Shown here: positions 16,867 to 24,004 of the stretch, one piece after another | Layout: every line of letters begins with the position of its first letter | Numbering within the stretch: position 1 is the first letter of the stretch | Translations under genes and position numbers: made by a program | The notes under the pieces: generated by a model | What the model saw: the letters and a program-made list of their open reading frames with translations, nothing else | Database searches by the model: none | What the model was told of the DNA's origin: nothing | Assembly (NCBI GenBank): GCA_038213375.1 | Contig: JBBQTB010000011.1 | Span: 73,883-137,882 of the forward strand | Direction: 5' to 3' | Length of the DNA: 64,000 nt | DNA from: JAAUTT01 sp038213375 | GTDB lineage: Bacteria; Bacteroidota; Bacteroidia; Bacteroidales; JAAUTT01

Positions 16867-17652
16867 TTATAAGTTTTCAAGAATCTCGACTTTTACCTTC
16901 TCATAAGCCACTTGAATATTAAATTCAACCCCTGGCTTAAGAAGTATCTCCATATCCCGCAGAAATTCATCATCATTCATTTTCTCGGCAATATTGGCAA
17001 GGTACATTTTTTTGGTTGGAGGTTGGGACAAATATTCCATAAATTTTCGATAGGCTTGTATTAGTCTCTCAATATCAATTTGCTTTTGTTCGAGGGCATA
17101 CCAAAGGTCAAATAAGTCCCGTCCTTTCCGGCGTTGATATAAAGCCCGCATCTTTGATCCTAATAATTCTTCCAGGGAATAAGTCAGGATTTCGGCACTT
17201 CCACTAAACCAGCTTGATTGTACAGAGCGATTGATCTTTTCAAAGCCATAAATGCAAAGATGTTCCCGACAATTAATCTCTACCTTTAATCGGATTGGAT
17301 TTTTGGGAGGAGCCGTTGCTTCAAATTTAAAAATAATGGTATTGTTATTAAGCTTTTGTGCAACTGTTGACTTTCCAATAAAACCCAATTTTTTCTGAAG
17401 TTGCATGATGGTTGGTTTTATTGATTCAGAATTTACCTGGATCAGGTCAATGTCTTCCGAATATCTCGATGGGGGATTTAAATAAAGCTTATGCAAAGCT
17501 GTTCCACCTCTAAAAGCAAGCCTGCCTTTGAGAAACTCATCATTATAAATTTCTATAAGAGCACGTTCAATCACAAGGTCTTGTTCAACTTGCTCATTCA
17601 ATGGCCAGGGAGCCTGATTGCTCCATTCGGTTATGTAGGCGTTTGGAATCAT
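16867..17652 (-). CDS. abiEii: AbiEii/AbiGii-family nucleotidyltransferase toxin
   Basis: A 261-aa toxin of the type IV-like AbiE abortive-infection system. The nucleotidyltransferase signature is intact: FRGGTALHKLY with Gly49-Gly50, then RYSEDIDLI with Asp67 and Asp69. Further conserved parts are LRLKVEINCRE near 125-135 and SLEELLGSKMRALYQRRKGR then DLFDLWY near 160-185. The latter is the helical motif usual for this family. AbiE toxins transfer nucleotides, probably to tRNA, and stop growth during phage infection. Its start overlaps the abiEi stop by 4 nt, so the pair is translationally coupled. Confidence 0.93.
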   Translation of the reverse strand: MIPNAYITEWSNQAPWPLNEQVEQDLVIERALIEIYNDEFLKGRLAFRGGTALHKLYLNPPSRYSEDIDLIQVNSESIKPTIMQLQKKLGFIGKSTVAQKLNNNTIIFKFEATAPPKNPIRLKVEINCREHLCIYGFEKINRSVQSSWFSGSAEILTYSLEELLGSKMRALYQRRKGRDLFDLWYALEQKQIDIERLIQAYRKFMEYLSQPPTKKMYLANIAEKMNDDEFLRDMEILLKPGVEFNIQVAYEKVKVEILENL

Positions 17653-18464
17653 ATGTCGCTTTCTAATTCTAAATTTGGAATTACTTGCCAGTTGGTATTT
17701 ACTTCAAAACCTTCAATGGGATGTTTTACTGAGAATGGGATTACTCTGGGATTACTTTCATCCACAAGCTTTTTAAGTGCATTAGAAATCTTTTCGTTAC
17801 CAAGGTACTGATCTATCAAAAAGCCTAATCTTTGTACAGTAGGTAAGTTATTATAGCGTTTTGCGGTTTGGTAAAGCTTACCAGATTTGATAGATTCGAT
17901 TAATTCTGATAAAATTGTTAAAACCATATTATTCCCGCCAGCTGAATAACTGTAAAGCACCAAGTCAAGAGCTGTAAGCTCTGGAGAAGAAACATTGATA
18001 TATCCAGCTTCAGTTTGTTTTTGAATTATATCCTCACCCGACCAATCCTTCTTAACCACAAATTTGAGTGCAATTTTACTATTCCGGATTTTACGCATCG
18101 GAGTTTTTTTTACCATCAGGCAATATTCCATTGGCTGTTGATGAGCTGCTCCCAATAATTGCGCTGCGCTATGAAGCGCTATATAATAGTCTCTTTTTAT
18201 AAACTTCATTAAATCATCCACAAACCAGGTCATAGGAATAACTCCACGAGCTTGGTATTCCGGGGGAACAATCACCCAGAACTCCCGTCTGATTTGAAAA
18301 ACTTTATTCTTTTTCTTTAATCGTTGAAGATATTTCCGTACGTTATCCTCTGTTACATTCAATTTCTCTGGCAATTCAGTTGAAATGAATGTAAGCTTAC
18401 CTTTCGCTTGTAAGCGCTCAAGGTAATCAATTAGCTTTATGGATGTTTGTGTTTTGTTTTCCAT
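17649..18464 (-). CDS. abiEi: AbiEi antitoxin, winged-helix autoregulator
   Basis: I start the gene at the ATG at 18464 (MENKTQTSIKLIDYLERLQA, 271 aa). A longer frame to 18530 adds a hydrophobic AT-rich leader that crosses the operator. The N-terminal winged HTH (about 10-70) reads GKLTFISTELPEKLNVTEDN then VRKYLQRLKKKN. The AbiEi C-terminal domain follows (IALHSAAQLLGAAHQQP; SSPELTALDLVLYSYSAGG). The protein neutralises AbiEii and represses its own promoter. Two related inverted-repeat elements lie upstream (18468-18507, 18594-18632), a fit to known cooperative autoregulation in this family. Confidence 0.92.
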   Translation of the reverse strand: MENKTQTSIKLIDYLERLQAKGKLTFISTELPEKLNVTEDNVRKYLQRLKKKNKVFQIRREFWVIVPPEYQARGVIPMTWFVDDLMKFIKRDYYIALHSAAQLLGAAHQQPMEYCLMVKKTPMRKIRNSKIALKFVVKKDWSGEDIIQKQTEAGYINVSSPELTALDLVLYSYSAGGNNMVLTILSELIESIKSGKLYQTAKRYNNLPTVQRLGFLIDQYLGNEKISNALKKLVDESNPRVIPFSVKHPIEGFEVNTNWQVIPNLELESDI

Positions 18465-18467
18465 ATT

Positions 18468-18507
18468 ATTTGCAATAATAGGATATATTATTCCCTGTAT
18501 CGCAAAT
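18468..18507. promoter_or_regulatory. candidate AbiEi operator 1 (inverted repeat ATTTGC...GCAAAT)
   Basis: A 40-bp element, bounded by ATTTGC and GCAAAT, with an inner AATAAT/ATTATT repeat, 4 bp upstream of the abiEi start. A nearly identical element of 39 bp lies 86 bp further up in opposite orientation. A TAnnTTTG-type -7 box (18509-18516, minus strand TATATTTG) is next to it, so binding here would block transcription of abiEi. Confidence 0.6.
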
Positions 18508-18593
18508 ACAAATATATAAAAATTTATCAACGAAAGAATGTTTGTTTCTGGTCAGGTGCTTTTTTGGGTTAACTAAAACTTTTATCACGTTGC

Positions 18594-18632
18594 ATTTGCA
18601 ATATGAGACAAATATATCCCTATAATGCAAAT
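18594..18632. promoter_or_regulatory. candidate AbiEi operator 2
   Basis: A 39-bp element with ends ATTTGCA and TGCAAAT (arms extend one base to CATTTGCA/TGCAAATG). Read on the minus strand it aligns with operator 1 through ATTTGCA, AGG, ATATATT and GCAAAT. It overlaps the last codons of the receiver gene. Pairs of such sites fit cooperative repression of abiE. Confidence 0.55.
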
Positions 18633-19003
18633 GTATTTAAAGTATAAACATATTTTACAACCATCCTTACAAAGTACCCAATCTCAAATGGCTTTGCCAC
18701 AAATTCATTAAATCCTGCCTCCATACACCTTTCCTTCATATTATCCAATACGCTTGCAGTTTGAGCAATTATTGGGATGTCAGGTTTGATCATCCGAATC
18801 TCGTGGAGGATAGTAAATCCATTTACGATAGGTAGTTTTATTTCAGTAATTACTAAGTCAAAAAGAGGATATTGCTTGAAGGACTTTATCGCAGTCAAAC
18901 CATCTCTGCAATGGGTAATTTCAATATTCTGATCATTAAGGATTGCGGAAACCAGGATATAACTTGCTATGTCGCTGTCAATATATAGAATTTGCTTTTT
19001 CAT
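18620..19003 (-). CDS. stand-alone receiver-domain protein with Glu at the phospho-acceptor site
   Basis: A 127-aa CheY-like single receiver domain. The acidic pair (YIDSD, residues 9-11), the Thr (IIAQTAS near 84) and the Lys (FVAKPFE near 106) are present. The phospho-acceptor position, which should be Asp, is Glu54 in DLVITEIKLP. A Glu there can mimic the phosphorylated state, so it may be locked active or be a pseudo-receiver; this is inference. There is no output domain and no kinase gene adjacent. It stands between the glycosyltransferase and abiEi, all read leftward. Confidence 0.85.
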   Translation of the reverse strand: MKKQILYIDSDIASYILVSAILNDQNIEITHCRDGLTAIKSFKQYPLFDLVITEIKLPIVNGFTILHEIRMIKPDIPIIAQTASVLDNMKERCMEAGFNEFVAKPFEIGYFVRMVVKYVYTLNTFAL

Positions 19004-19099
19004 AATAATGTTGTTTCTAATTGATTAGCTATTGATTTCATCCGTTTTCACGGTACTTTCAATATGAAAGCCAGGGATTTTATCCGTATATCATTCGTA

Positions 19100-20395
19100 T
19101 TAACCCCCTATTTCAAATGTTTTGGGACTGTTTTTCCTCCACTCGGTAGTTTCCTGTAATGTATTTTTATAAATCTGTATAAGATTTTTCACCATAAAGG
19201 AGGATCGGAATTGCTTTCTTAATTTTGAATGAGCTCTGGTTACAAGAAAACTGGCCATTGTCTTACTTTTGAGAAGCTTATTTATCCTGTGAGCCAATTC
19301 TTCAGGCACAATACTTCTTTCTCCGTTCGTATCAATGTCGACCTTCACCTTGATTCCGGTAATTCCATCATCAACAATCTCGTTTGGGCCTTCAATGTTG
19401 GTTGTAACAACAGGGATATGCCAGTTCATCATTTCCAGTAATACATACCCGAATGGTTCATAAATGGATGGAACCACTCCAATATCTGCAATCCTGTAAA
19501 AATGTTTTAGACCTTCATTGTCCAGTCGGCCTGTAAAAATGACTTTGCCCCAGATACCTTCGCATTCTTTCAGACAACTTTCGTAATTTCCATTTCCAAC
19601 GATTACAAGCCTTGCATTTTCATAAGACGAAAGAACAATCTTAAAAGCTCTGAGCAAATACAGAATTCCCTTTTGGTCGCATAGCCTGCCTACAAACAAA
19701 ATGATATTTTCATTTTTGGAAAAACCTAATTCTTGCTTAAACGAATCTTCTTTTCTGGGAATAACTCTTGAAGTTTCGATACCATTGTAAATTACGGATA
19801 TTCTGTTATTGTCCTGTGCATAGGTTTCTACCACATCCTTTTTCATTTGGTAAGTGCGCACAATCAGGTGATCGGCCAAGTCGCAAAACTTCTTTTCATA
19901 AATTATTCCTGGCTTAATCAGGTTGCTACCGGAATTTCCAGGATCCTTCATCAAGGCTTGCCAGTAGGAAGCAAATTTCTCTTTATTGCCGTTCAAGGCA
20001 AATTGCCATTCCAGGCTATGTAAATCAAAAATGAAGGGGTTATCATATCGCTCTTTTAGTACCGATGCAATGAAAAACCCATTCCAGGATAGAAAGTGAA
20101 AAACTGTTTTATGATCTATCTTGAATTTTGCTTCCAAGGTGTTAACTATTCGACTTGCATTCTCAAGATGCTGGTATTCGAAGTTACCGCCAAGAACAGG
20201 AGGAAAACAGATCAGACGGAAGTTGGCAGTATCGGAAAGGATATTTGCATCTTTGATGCCTTTTGACCCAAGAATAACCAGAATTAATCTTAAGCTCTTC
20301 ATTTGGGAACACGCTTCTTTCAGGCAGGAAAGGTATTTTCCAATGCCATATTGATAGCTAATTCCGTCGTTAACAAAAATAAATGAGGTAATCAT
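19100..20395 (-). CDS. GT4-type glycosyltransferase
   Basis: A 431-aa retaining glycosyltransferase with a GT-B fold. I use the ATG at 20395 (MITSFIFVNDGISYQYGIGK); a longer frame to 20455 overlaps the upstream gene and is less likely. The N-terminal domain has the donor/acceptor site start YGIGKYLSCLKEA. The C-terminal domain carries VGRLCDQKGILYLLRAF near 255, VIFTGRLDNEGL near 300 and the E-x7-E motif in EPFGYVLLEMM near 335, then IVDDGITG. It resembles Bacteroidota glycosyltransferases found near peptide-maturation genes, but no precursor peptide or radical-SAM gene is seen here. Its role in the island is unknown. Confidence 0.85.
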   Translation of the reverse strand: MITSFIFVNDGISYQYGIGKYLSCLKEACSQMKSLRLILVILGSKGIKDANILSDTANFRLICFPPVLGGNFEYQHLENASRIVNTLEAKFKIDHKTVFHFLSWNGFFIASVLKERYDNPFIFDLHSLEWQFALNGNKEKFASYWQALMKDPGNSGSNLIKPGIIYEKKFCDLADHLIVRTYQMKKDVVETYAQDNNRISVIYNGIETSRVIPRKEDSFKQELGFSKNENIILFVGRLCDQKGILYLLRAFKIVLSSYENARLVIVGNGNYESCLKECEGIWGKVIFTGRLDNEGLKHFYRIADIGVVPSIYEPFGYVLLEMMNWHIPVVTTNIEGPNEIVDDGITGIKVKVDIDTNGERSIVPEELAHRINKLLKSKTMASFLVTRAHSKLRKQFRSSFMVKNLIQIYKNTLQETTEWRKNSPKTFEIGG

Positions 20396-20420
20396 GTCTT
20401 TTAATTTTAGTTGATTAAAC

Positions 20421-21047
20421 TTATTTGCTAGAGTGGTTTCGTTTATCCAAAGCAAGTTTGTCGAAGTATACCAGGTTGAACATTTCCTTCATTCTGCTTC
20501 TAACCCTGGTTCCATACAGAGATTCTATTTCGGAACTGGTGAGGTTTGTTGTAATGTGGGTGATCATCTGTCGGCTTACAAAATGATCGTACCTGGAGAG
20601 AAGTATCTCTGTCATTACATTGCACTCGTTTCCGAAGTATTTTAGATTGTTTTCAGTTCCAAGATCATCAAAGCAGTACATCTTGGGCTTATCCTGGATG
20701 AATGCCTGTCTGCTGTATTTCAGAAGTACTGAATATCCATCCTGAATGAACTCGAAACTTATATCCCTGCAAGATTTCATGATGTATCGGTTATCTCCTG
20801 GTTGGAAAAGTCGTAGCAAAGTCATCAACGTTGTTTTACCACACCCTACCGGACCAGTCAGTAAGATTCCCTTTTTTAACGAAATACCGTTTCTGGTGCA
20901 GGCTTCTTCATCCTTCAGGATATAAGCCAGAAGCCTGCCTATGAGCACATGATCTTCCGGGTAAATCCTGAAATGGTCTCCGAATAGCTCGATACCTTTG
21001 CGTTCAATAATCCGTAGGCAGGTATCCAAATCATAAGGGTTCGCCAT
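20421..21047 (-). CDS. DnaC-like helicase-loader ATPase
   Basis: A 208-aa AAA+ ATPase. Walker A is at about 65-72 (GPVGCGKTT) and Walker B at 126-130 (CFDDLG), followed by sensor-like THITTNLTSSEIESLYGTRV with the arginine-finger region RVRSRMKEM. The N-terminus is short, as in phage and plasmid helicase loaders. It overlaps the upstream initiator-like gene by 17 nt, which suggests coupled translation. The order initiator then loader is like lambda O and P. It probably loads the host DnaB helicase at the candidate origin inside the upstream gene. Confidence 0.82.
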   Translation of the reverse strand: MANPYDLDTCLRIIERKGIELFGDHFRIYPEDHVLIGRLLAYILKDEEACTRNGISLKKGILLTGPVGCGKTTLMTLLRLFQPGDNRYIMKSCRDISFEFIQDGYSVLLKYSRQAFIQDKPKMYCFDDLGTENNLKYFGNECNVMTEILLSRYDHFVSRQMITHITTNLTSSEIESLYGTRVRSRMKEMFNLVYFDKLALDKRNHSSK

Positions 21048-21873
21048 AATCTTTGCTATTGTTAAGTTTTACAGATTTTGACTTGGATTCAGATTCGTAC
21101 CTGGTAGCATTTAACATCCAGTGGTGAGCAGCGGCGTGCCAGTTTTTCATGGGCGTTTTCCCTCCAACTTTCCATCCGTTGGATTCGAAATGATAGAAGA
21201 ATTTCCGGGCTTCCACTTCCGGATAATTTTCAGCCTTGAAGAATTCGACCGCTTCGTTTAACCCCGGCGCAACAAATACCTTTTCTTTTTTTGGCGCAAC
21301 TTTTTTTCTTTTGGCTTTTTCGTCATCAACCGGTTCTGTATTTTCTGCTTTTTTTTCAGATTCAAAATTTTCAACTTGTAAATTTTGTGCTTGTGAATTT
21401 TCCTCTATAAATGTTTTATTGTTTATATGTTTTATATTGTTTATAGAAGGGTGCATTTTTGCACAAGTAGTTATGTCAAAATTGCACCGCAGTTGTGCTG
21501 AATTTGCACCGTCAGTTATGTCGTTTTTGCACTGCTGTTGTGTTGAATTTGCACAACTGAAATCCGTATTTTCAGGTTCAGTTATGTCAAAACTGCACAA
21601 GTTTACAAAACTTCCTATAGTAGACGAATGCGATGGAAAATACTCAATATAACCCCACTCATTCAGCTCACTCAAACATCCGTAAAAAGTGTGGTTCGAG
21701 CCAATTTTACAAAATAACAGGAGTTGCTTCCGGTTGATAGAAACAGGATTTTTAAACCTGTTTCTATTCCAAACCTGGAATAAAGCATGATACAGACTTA
21801 TGTGTGCAGGACTTAACCTGTCATCAGATTTTGCTTTCATATAAAATGCTGTAAGATGACGGATGTAATTCAT
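21031..21873 (-). CDS. replication initiator-like protein (DnaD/lambda O-like layout)
   Basis: A 280-aa protein. The N-terminal 85 residues look like a winged-helix replication or regulatory domain (RLSPAHISLYHALFQVWNRN, then INRKQLLLFCKIGSNHTFYG, then LNEWGYIEYFPS). A central low-complexity part (about 90-145) has a repeating pattern of Cys and NDIT/FDIT and is encoded by the iteron array. It is followed by an acidic-basic linker. The C-terminal 70 residues (PGLNEAVEFFKAENYPEVEA, FYHFESNGWKVGGKTPMKNW) match the DnaD-like or phage replisome-organiser tail. Function as initiator is inferred from the layout and from the helicase loader directly downstream. Confidence 0.75.
   Translation of the reverse strand: MNYIRHLTAFYMKAKSDDRLSPAHISLYHALFQVWNRNRFKNPVSINRKQLLLFCKIGSNHTFYGCLSELNEWGYIEYFPSHSSTIGSFVNLCSFDITEPENTDFSCANSTQQQCKNDITDGANSAQLRCNFDITTCAKMHPSINNIKHINNKTFIEENSQAQNLQVENFESEKKAENTEPVDDEKAKRKKVAPKKEKVFVAPGLNEAVEFFKAENYPEVEARKFFYHFESNGWKVGGKTPMKNWHAAAHHWMLNATRYESESKSKSVKLNNSKDYGEPL
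21405..21600. other. candidate replication origin: iteron array plus AT-rich tract inside the initiator gene
   Basis: Six TGCAC boxes, mostly preceded by T-rich bases, start at 21460, 21483, 21505, 21528, 21550 and 21594. The spacings are 23, 22, 23, 22 and 44 bp, two helical turns each. A larger tandem unit of 45 bp (21469-21513 and 21514-21558, each starting AGTTATGTC) contains two boxes, with a partial third at 21580. On one side lies an AT-rich tract (about 21405-21450, with repeats of TTTTATATTGTTTATA) that could unwind. This is the layout of iteron origins and of lambda ori inside gene O. Origin function is inferred, not shown. Confidence 0.65.
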
Positions 21874-21901
21874 GCCGCGCTCGTTTTAAAGGGTGCGACA
21901 T

Positions 21902-22183
21902 TCAAAAGAGCTTATTTTGTTTCTTATTGGCCTGGAGAATTTTCTGAATATCTTCGTAATCGTAGTATAATGCACCTCCCATTCTAGTATAAGGAAGCGT
22001 ACCGTTTACACGTAGATTTTGAAGTGTTCCTGGAGAGATGTTTAAAAGCTTTCGAACTTCAGGAGATTTTAACCATTTCTTGGATGGTTGTCCACCATGT
22101 TCTTTTAACAATCGCTTAAAGTCTTCGAGCAGCTCCATCCTGAGTTCCCGAAGATCATCTGTTGTTACAATCTGTGCTGGCAT
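21902..22183 (-). CDS. excisionase/MerR-like helix-turn-helix protein
   Basis: A 93-aa DNA-binding protein. Residues about 36-88 form the Bacteroidota excisionase-type HTH_17: WLKSPEVRKLLNISPGTLQN then LRVNGTLPYTRMGGALYYDY and EDIQKIL. The N-terminal 30 residues are a charged helix (DDLRELRMELLEDFKRLLKE). Such proteins direct excision by the element's recombinase or act as regulators. It precedes the initiator-like gene on the minus strand. A near-perfect palindrome GGGGTCA-CA-TGACCCC lies 65 bp upstream. Confidence 0.85.
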   Translation of the reverse strand: MPAQIVTTDDLRELRMELLEDFKRLLKEHGGQPSKKWLKSPEVRKLLNISPGTLQNLRVNGTLPYTRMGGALYYDYEDIQKILQANKKQNKLF

Positions 22184-22247
22184 ACTGATAAAGTTTAAAA
22201 TGATTCATTGCAAAGCAAATTAAATTACCCATGCGCAACCAGTCACA

Positions 22248-22263
22248 GGGGTCACATGACCCC
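22248..22263. promoter_or_regulatory. palindrome GGGGTCACATGACCCC upstream of the excisionase-like gene
   Basis: Seven-bp perfect arms with a 2-bp centre, 65 bp upstream of the excisionase-like start and between it and the divergent mini-protein. The GGTCA half-site recurs in inverted repeats upstream of the integrase (25312-25339, 25405-25450), so a shared regulator or recombination-factor site is possible. Confidence 0.5.
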
Positions 22264-22405
22264 CTATCAACATATTAATTACCAGCTAAATAAATTTTGA
22301 AAATATTTTCGTTGGGAGAAAATAATAGATATAAACAAATTTACTTTTAACGCAATTTGTTATTTTTGAATGAAATTCAGTATGATTACAAAAAAGTTAA
22401 AATCA

Positions 22406-22436
22406 TTGACTTGACCTTAAAAAACAGCTACCTTTG
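22406..22436 (+). promoter_or_regulatory. Bacteroidota-type promoter
   Basis: TTG (22406-22408), a 20-nt spacer and TACCTTTG (22429-22436) match the Bacteroidota -33/-7 consensus. Transcription would start near 22443, just upstream of the ATG at 22455, giving a short leader. Confidence 0.6.
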
Positions 22437-22454
22437 AAATTTGGATTTAAATTA

Positions 22455-22682
22455 ATGATGGAAGAAACCCTTTCAATCTTAGATAAACCACTTGATGAGT
22501 TTGCGTTAAGTGCCGAATTTCTTGAAATGGTTAGAATTAACAATTTTAAAAATTTGGGGGAGATTACCAAAATTCCGGTACACGAATTGCTTAAGCTACC
22601 GTATTTCCGGTATCGGATCTTAGTTGAGCTAATGACTATTCTGAAGTTTTATAAATTGGAATCTGTTCTTATTGAGGACTAA
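22455..22682 (+). CDS. mini-protein resembling the RNA polymerase alpha C-terminal domain
   Basis: A 75-aa protein (start ATG at 22455 or the next ATG at 22458; an upstream in-frame TTG is within the promoter). The whole chain (LDKPLDEFALSAEFLEMVRI, NNFKNLGEITKIPVHELLKL, PYFRYRILVELMTILKFYKL) follows the helix-hairpin-helix pattern of the alpha-CTD: a start like pI.EL.LS, then N-x-F/L, gI.ti.dL, eLL and fr.k.l.El...L. Free-standing copies may bind DNA or sigma and alter transcription; here this is inference. It is the only plus-strand gene in this part of the island and ends just before the stop of the convergent RteC-like gene. Confidence 0.7.
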   Translation: MMEETLSILDKPLDEFALSAEFLEMVRINNFKNLGEITKIPVHELLKLPYFRYRILVELMTILKFYKLESVLIED

Positions 22683-23864
22683 CTAAAAATCATCGTTAAG
22701 TTTATTAAGCATTTTAATAACCAAGGCTTTGACTTTATCTTTGGTGTTTTGCTCGTGTTTATAATATTTCTGCCTAATGCTTTCTTCAGCTATCTCATTC
22801 ACATTTTTCGTTTTGGTATGTTTTGCCAGAAATCTTAAAGATTGGGCAAGCTGCTGTTTATCGTAAATTTCACATTCAAACATCAAATGAATTAAGCAAC
22901 CGTAAACAGGAACAGAGAGATTGGTTGGTAATTTAAAGTTGGAATCTTGTCCTTCTATGACTTTCCCATCATTGTCTTTTTTTATACTCTTCTCCAGAAA
23001 ACAGATTTCTTCAACCACCCAATTGATTATTTTTTCTTTTATAGATTCCTGTTTTGGTTCAAATACTATGTCTGTGCGCATTTGTATTTGATTTACCTGC
23101 TTCATGTACCAGGAGAGTTTTTCCACTTTTTCGCTGTGAGTTTCCAGAGGTAGGATTATTTGTTCAACCTCATTGGTCAGATACCATAGAAACTGATTGG
23201 AATTGAAATTCAGTTCAATGAGTGCAATTTTTATTGCTCTAAGTTCACAGTCAATATCAATTATTGGTTCAAGAGCATTAATCATGAAGTCAAAATACAT
23301 CAGTTTCCTAAATGTAATTGAACGAGATAACGGATTATGAGTAAATTCTTTAATAGGCGAAAGTGCTACTTCAAGAACAGTTGGGGGAGGAGTAGATGCT
23401 TTAGACTTTAACTTTACTATTTGGTCTTTGAAATGTGAGGATGCAGTTCTTTTAAACGAAACAGTCGATTCAGCATCATAATTGAAATAATCTTTGAAGG
23501 TATCTGCTAGAAAACGCATTAATGCAACAATCTGGCTGATCATTTGGTCAATGACCAGTTGGTATTCGGTGGATTTTTTAACGATGTCATCATCCAGATA
23601 TTTAAAGAGCATTTCAATCAGGTGACTTAGTCTTGCCTGGTGATTATGAATATAAGTTACCGTGTACTTTTCTTCTGAGAATGAATATGCGGTACCTACC
23701 ATTTTTTTCTTAATGATTTCCTTTTGAGTTTTAGCAATATTTATGCACCCCATTAACGAATCCATTTGATTTGTTGGGTTTCGCTCCGGGTTCATCTTTT
23801 CAAGTACAAGTTCATCAAGTACTTTTAGTTCGTATTGCAATAAAAGGCTCTTCCCATCTGGCAT
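22683..23864 (-). CDS. RteC-like hypothetical protein, 393 aa
   Basis: A largely helical soluble protein. The C-terminal 80 residues (LSVPVYGCLIHLMFECEIYD, QQLAQSLRFLAKHTKTKNVN and DKVKALVIKMLNKLNDD) resemble the end of RteC, the regulator of excision and transfer genes in CTnDOT-type elements. The central region (about 180-250) has the helical layout of that family (FRKLMYFDFMINALEPIIDI). No motif is diagnostic, so the family call is tentative. It is read leftward, 140 bp downstream of the integrase, and stops directly against the mini-protein gene. Confidence 0.55.
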   Translation of the reverse strand: MPDGKSLLLQYELKVLDELVLEKMNPERNPTNQMDSLMGCINIAKTQKEIIKKKMVGTAYSFSEEKYTVTYIHNHQARLSHLIEMLFKYLDDDIVKKSTEYQLVIDQMISQIVALMRFLADTFKDYFNYDAESTVSFKRTASSHFKDQIVKLKSKASTPPPTVLEVALSPIKEFTHNPLSRSITFRKLMYFDFMINALEPIIDIDCELRAIKIALIELNFNSNQFLWYLTNEVEQIILPLETHSEKVEKLSWYMKQVNQIQMRTDIVFEPKQESIKEKIINWVVEEICFLEKSIKKDNDGKVIEGQDSNFKLPTNLSVPVYGCLIHLMFECEIYDKQQLAQSLRFLAKHTKTKNVNEIAEESIRQKYYKHEQNTKDKVKALVIKMLNKLNDDF

Positions 23865-24004
23865 CGATGTATTTTGTAATGATTGCTAACTTAAGCATAT
23901 GTACTCGCATTACATATACGTATTTCGATGGGTTGAGTTAGCTGTAACGCCCTAAATATCATTAACACGTTAATGATTTGGAAACGTTTCAATTAGCGAC
24001 AAAA

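Noticed and set aside
21460..21598. Possible CRISPR array in the initiator gene
   Set aside because: The repeated box is only 5-7 bp at helical spacing and lies within a coding frame; iterons are the better reading.
21236..21652. Open frame of 138 codons opposite the initiator-like gene
   Set aside because: Its composition (runs of Phe and Ser) reflects the Lys/Glu-rich linker on the real strand. The repeats under it are better explained as iterons.
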